A stretch of DNA of 64,000 nucleotides from Harmothoe impar (taxonomy: Eukaryota > Annelida > Polychaeta > Phyllodocida > Polynoidae), in NCBI GenBank assembly GCA_947462335.1, contig OX381709.1, positions 41,634,933-41,698,932 on the forward strand, read 5' to 3'. Positions 60,480 to 64,000 of the stretch are shown piece by piece (within the stretch, counting starts at the first letter, position 1; each line of letters starts with the position of its first letter). A program made the translations under genes and the position numbers. The notes below the pieces were generated by a model. That model did no database searches. It had not been told where the DNA came from and saw only the letters and a program-made list of their open reading frames with translations.

Positions 60480-61876
60480 GTAAGTTGATCCTAGGGCAAA
60501 CGTTTTCTTTTTGGAGCATTGCCACATCACTCCAATCCCTCAAGTTGAACCAGTATCATCTTTAGGATAAGACTGAACATTGGGATAAGGCTAATGTGTC
60601 CGGTTTGTCCCTGACCCTTTAATCCGTTACTCCCTGTCATGCAAAATTACCTGTCAAGACTTCAGTTCTAGTAAACTTATCCTATGTGACATAATTATAG
60701 GTGCACGATATCATCCTGGTGGGACCATCCTTGTAGGATCATACATAGATGCCCATCCCTCCCCATCCCTGCCCTTACTGTTTCTCTGCCTCAACACGAA
60801 CTCAACACCCAGGGGCATCTTCCCTTTCTTTGTCCACTTCCCTTGACCTCTTTGTCGCGTCCATCCCTCTTCCTATCATGTGGTATGGACCAGGGGTATG
60901 ACTGGGGGTATAGGGTTAGCTGGGGGATGGGGGAGGGTGCCATGCCCCCATGATGATGATGTTCCATATCATTAAGGTCCAAAATGCCCATGTCGCCCTG
61001 CTGATTTTAAATTAAGGGTCTAGACCCCTATGACTATAAAGTTAAATGCTCCTCTTGGACTGAAGCTGGGATGTGTTTTCTATTTCAGTAACACAATATA
61101 TCATCAACAGTATAATCCAGTATATACACAATGTATAAGTCTAAACTTACTAAAGACCCCTTAATTTAGTTCTTCTTCTATGTGCCTGTGGCACAGGCTG
61201 TGGCTCTCTGATTTATTGTGTTCAGGAGGCGATACCATTCGCAATACTAGTTTCCACATAAATGTACACGACTACATAATATACATTCAAACTGGTCAAA
61301 CTGGGATGACTATTATCCAAAGGATGAAGTGGCGGAAACATCGCGTTTAGCTCTACAGAGTCCTCAGAGTTAGGCGGCACTGCTGCCCCGAGGTGGACTT
61401 CACAGTCTGTATCATGACAGTAGCTGGATTGACCAAAATTGAGAAACTGGTAATTCTACACCCCACCACATGTGGTGGGGAGGAGGGTAGCTGAGCAGCT
61501 GGGATTACATAAGAACTTGTAACTCAACCATGCTCTCCACTATCAGAGGGGGATGCAGCAATAGGCTCTTTTTTTTTGTAAAGTCTCCTTGGATGGAACA
61601 TGATTTCTAATAATGATGAAATTATTTATCAAGGGGGAAGGGGGCAAAAAATTTGAAGAGGGGTGGGGCAATCCCTCTCAAAATGAAAATCCACCAAGCC
61701 CCCTCCTCCCCCAGTTGTTGAATAATGGGGGAATATTGCCCCTTTTCAGCATGTTACTCTAGTGCAAAGAGGGGGGTTCAGAAAAATGTTGAACCCCCCT
61801 CCAGGGGGGGGGGGCGGGGTGGGGGGGGGGGGTGGGGGGGGAATTTCCTTTTTCTAAAATTGTTTCATTAACCTAA
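60480..61876. other. Intron sequence after the tolloid-like exon
   Basis: Contains no second exon that I can find. From about 61620 to 61860 are G-rich and C-rich tracts with remnants related to the element at 61877-62193. Confidence 0.4.
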
Positions 61877-62193
61877 GGGAGTGCTCATTTTTTAACAAGG
61901 GGGGGGGGTGGTGATATTGGGGGGGGGGGGGAAATTTGGACCCCTTGACCAGGGGGGGGGTTAAAAATTTAGATTCCTCTTGGGGGGGGGGGCAAAAAGA
62001 TTCAACCTGTTTTGAGGGGAAAAGCCTGCACATTACTATGCTACACAGGGGCACGAACGCGTGCGATTTTCGGCCTGCCAAGGGGGGGGGGGGGTAAAAA
62101 ATGTCGACCCCTCTAGGGGGGGGGGGGTGAAAAAATTTCACCCACTCCGCACAAAATTTCACCCCCCCCTCTTGTTAAAAAATGAGCACTCCC
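61877..62193. mobile_element. 317-bp Harbinger-like MITE with TAA target duplication
   Basis: Inverted termini GGGAGTGCTCATTTTTTAAC and its complement. TAA is present on each side (61874-61876, 62194-62196). Same terminal sequence and G-run interior as 11383-11707. Confidence 0.8.
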
Positions 62194-62301
62194 TAAGGGA
62201 ACCTAAAATTTGCCAAAACAGTATCGAAATGTGAAAATAATTTATAACCAAAATTGTATAAATCTCGATATACCATGACGCCTTCCGATCTCATATTATT
62301 T

Positions 62302-63513
62302 TTAAACATGAAAATTGTAGCCAGCTTCTGTGGAGACCCTAAAATTGACGAAAAGGTGTAAAAATTTTGAATAGTTCTTCAAATTTGCATAAAAAACAGG
62401 GTTGCCACTGTCAGGGAAAATGTCAGGGAGAATAATTTCCTGGGAACGAACAGCAGTAGGCTTGACCTTTTCAGTCAGAAGGTCATCATGCAAGACAAAC
62501 CTTGCATATCCTTTCAGTTCTTTCCTATGATAGGATTTGAATACCACTTTCCCTAGAAGAAACAGCTTATCCAATCCCAGTTTGTGTTTGTTCATTAGAT
62601 AGCCACACAAGATAGTGTGAATATCACTGAATTCAGCATTACCTATTGCATCCAAACAGATACTGACGTGATTTGATTGTGTTGAGGGAATTGTGATGAC
62701 AGCAACACATGGACCGTATTTCTGAAGTTTTGATTGAATCTGCGCATCAAGAGACTCATATAGGTGTACGACAGCTCCTTTCAACTGGGTTTTCTTTCGC
62801 ATTTCACCTGATTCTTTTCTCAAGTCTCTATGCTGTATTGTCTGCTTATTTACATCATATAGTTCATCTTTCAGCTGTTTGGTCTTAGAAAGTAGTCTCA
62901 GGTACTTTGTCCTGTTGTTCAATTCCACATCACTTGTCTCCTGTGGCTCAATGCCATATGTAAGTGAATAATGATGTTCAAAATACTTGATTCTTTTCCA
63001 TCCTGATTCACTGAAGTCCTGTTTGTAGTCCTGAACCAACGTTGGTAGGTTGGTATCATCCATCCTGAAATGGTTCATATAAAAGGCTTGAAGATCATCT
63101 TCTCTATAGGATAGCCTTGCTACAATTTTGTAGAGGTCCAGTATCGATGTCGGAGTGGCAAACTCTTTTTCTCTGAAACACATGTCCTGCTGCTGACAAA
63201 TGATTGAGTCAACTTCCTTAGCAATAGCAGCGCATACAGCAATATCCGAACTGTATTTGAAAACATATTTCAAAATACCACCGGATGTGACCCACTTCTG
63301 AGTTGGTGTTTCACTGTCTTCAAGCTGAAGAATTGCATCATTACCTAGCGTGCGTTCCACATTTGCTTTCCTAAACTTAAGTTTGTCTGTTGGGAGAGAT
63401 CCTTCTCTGAGAAACTGTAGGAACACAAGCAATTCGACTAGTATACCATAGGAGGAATGGTGCAGAACATGTGACTCCCCGAAGTGCCTTGCGAAGAAAT
63501 TCATCTTGATGCT
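62302..63513 (-). CDS. Unrecognised protein, last coding exon (about 400 aa)
   Basis: One continuous frame of 1.2 kb ending at 62302. Upstream of 63513 stands a good acceptor (CTTTTGTTTTTACAG), so the exon probably starts there with SIKMNFFARHFGESH, and earlier exons may exist beyond 63700; alternatively translation starts at the ATG at 63504 (400 aa). The protein is soluble-looking and mixed alpha/beta. It has a Leu-rich helix near the N-terminus (YGILVELLVFLQFLREG), a Lys/Glu/Arg-rich central coil (LRLLSKTKQLKDELYDVNKQ), then hydrophobic strands (CVAVITIPSTQSNHVSICLD, LDKLFLLGKVVF). No signal peptide or TM segment is seen. I do not recognise a family. Its length in a repeat-filled intron argues for a real gene or a domesticated/mobile-element protein. 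It would lie antisense inside the first intron of the tolloid-like gene. Confidence 0.6.
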   Translation of the reverse strand, partial: SIKMNFFARHFGESHVLHHSSYGILVELLVFLQFLREGSLPTDKLKFRKANVERTLGNDAILQLEDSETPTQKWVTSGGILKYVFKYSSDIAVCAAIAKEVDSIICQQQDMCFREKEFATPTSILDLYKIVARLSYREDDLQAFYMNHFRMDDTNLPTLVQDYKQDFSESGWKRIKYFEHHYSLTYGIEPQETSDVELNNRTKYLRLLSKTKQLKDELYDVNKQTIQHRDLRKESGEMRKKTQLKGAVVHLYESLDAQIQSKLQKYGPCVAVITIPSTQSNHVSICLDAIGNAEFSDIHTILCGYLMNKHKLGLDKLFLLGKVVFKSYHRKELKGYARFVLHDDLLTEKVKPTAVRSQEIILPDIFPDSGNPVFYANLKNYSKFLHLFVNFRVSTEAGYNFHV

Positions 63514-64000
63514 CTGTAAAAACAAAAGCAATAGTCACCATTTCTACATAAGACCAAATGTCATGGATCATCCGCATTTGAGCTCCCAGGCGGTTCAAAA
63601 GTAAACATTTTTTATACAAATAGTATAGGTATTGGGGATTATATTTGGGTAACTTAAACATCATTATTAAATCTACAGTCCAGGATCATATATGTAGGTG
63701 CAAGTAAGTAGACAAGACAGAGCCCTTTTATAAAGTGTATACATGCATTTGTATGTATCTGGGATAATTCCATATAAAAATGGTGCATTTTATAGGATTA
63801 TTGTGCTAGAAGGGCTACAATAAGGTAGGAATTGACTGTACATGGTATAGAGTCCTTCCACCCTCCTGCATCCTTTTTCCCTAAAAATGTCCGCAAAGCT
63901 GATAATCGACTTAAAGTGGCCTAAAAATAGATTAAATATGGAAAATATTGGGTTAAATTTTTCTCAAGTTGGGAAGGTCACCATGAAAAGGGGATTCAAC
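63514..64000. other. Right edge
   Basis: Probable intron upstream of the unknown minus-strand exon. A frame at 63377-63664 overlaps it in another phase and is not supported. No exon recognised. Confidence 0.35.

Noticed and set aside
63514..63531. MLLFLQ start of the unknown minus-strand frame
   Set aside because: These codons are the pyrimidine-rich intron end (TTTTTACAG) read through; the exon starts at 63513.

Overview
This is a eukaryotic genomic window from a metazoan: every gene recognised is split by GT-AG introns, coding density is low, and the introns and spacers are full of short inverted-repeat elements, minisatellites and microsatellites. Gene content (laminin, proteasome alpha subunit, TM9SF3, a probable tolloid/BMP1 first exon), moderate introns and dense MITE-like elements suit a marine invertebrate such as amphioxus, an echinoderm, a hemichordate or a mollusc. 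I cannot fix the phylum from sequence alone.

Layout. (a) 267-24620, minus strand: 28 exons of a laminin chain, from its signal peptide to the start of its coiled coil. The gene leaves the window on the left. All 28 exons join in one open frame of 1610 codons. (b) 24621-25222: a 0.6-kb divergent promoter region. (c) 25223-28627, plus strand: complete eight-exon proteasome subunit alpha type 4, 262 aa. (d) 30376-43068, plus strand: complete twelve-exon TM9SF3, 582 aa. Its introns carry GATTCGC inverted-motif elements and a duplicated 0.9-kb repeat. (e) 43069-59600: no convincing gene. It holds a hAT-like element with internal satellite, a 2.85-kb minisatellite with a 770-bp higher-order period, a fold-back element, a TTAA-bounded element, a nested composite with three tRNA-like modules, and a TA-bounded TIR element. 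(f) 59640-60479, plus strand: a GC-rich exon encoding a signal peptide and ending in the tolloid-like word DPCKA before a splice donor; the rest lies to the right. (g) 62302-63513, minus strand: a 400-codon open exon of unknown function.

The genes are unrelated housekeeping (PSMA4, TM9SF3) and extracellular-matrix or developmental (laminin, tolloid-like) loci and do not form a pathway. The most interesting material is structural. A dispersed repeat family has a conserved terminal hairpin; its unexpanded copy at 15.8 kb shows where the giant minisatellite at 48-51 kb came from. The laminin gene has three tandem duplications that copy splice sites, one of them in frame. The laminin combines beta-like N-terminal spacing with an alpha-like L4a half. 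A triplicated tRNA-like module sits inside a hAT-like element.
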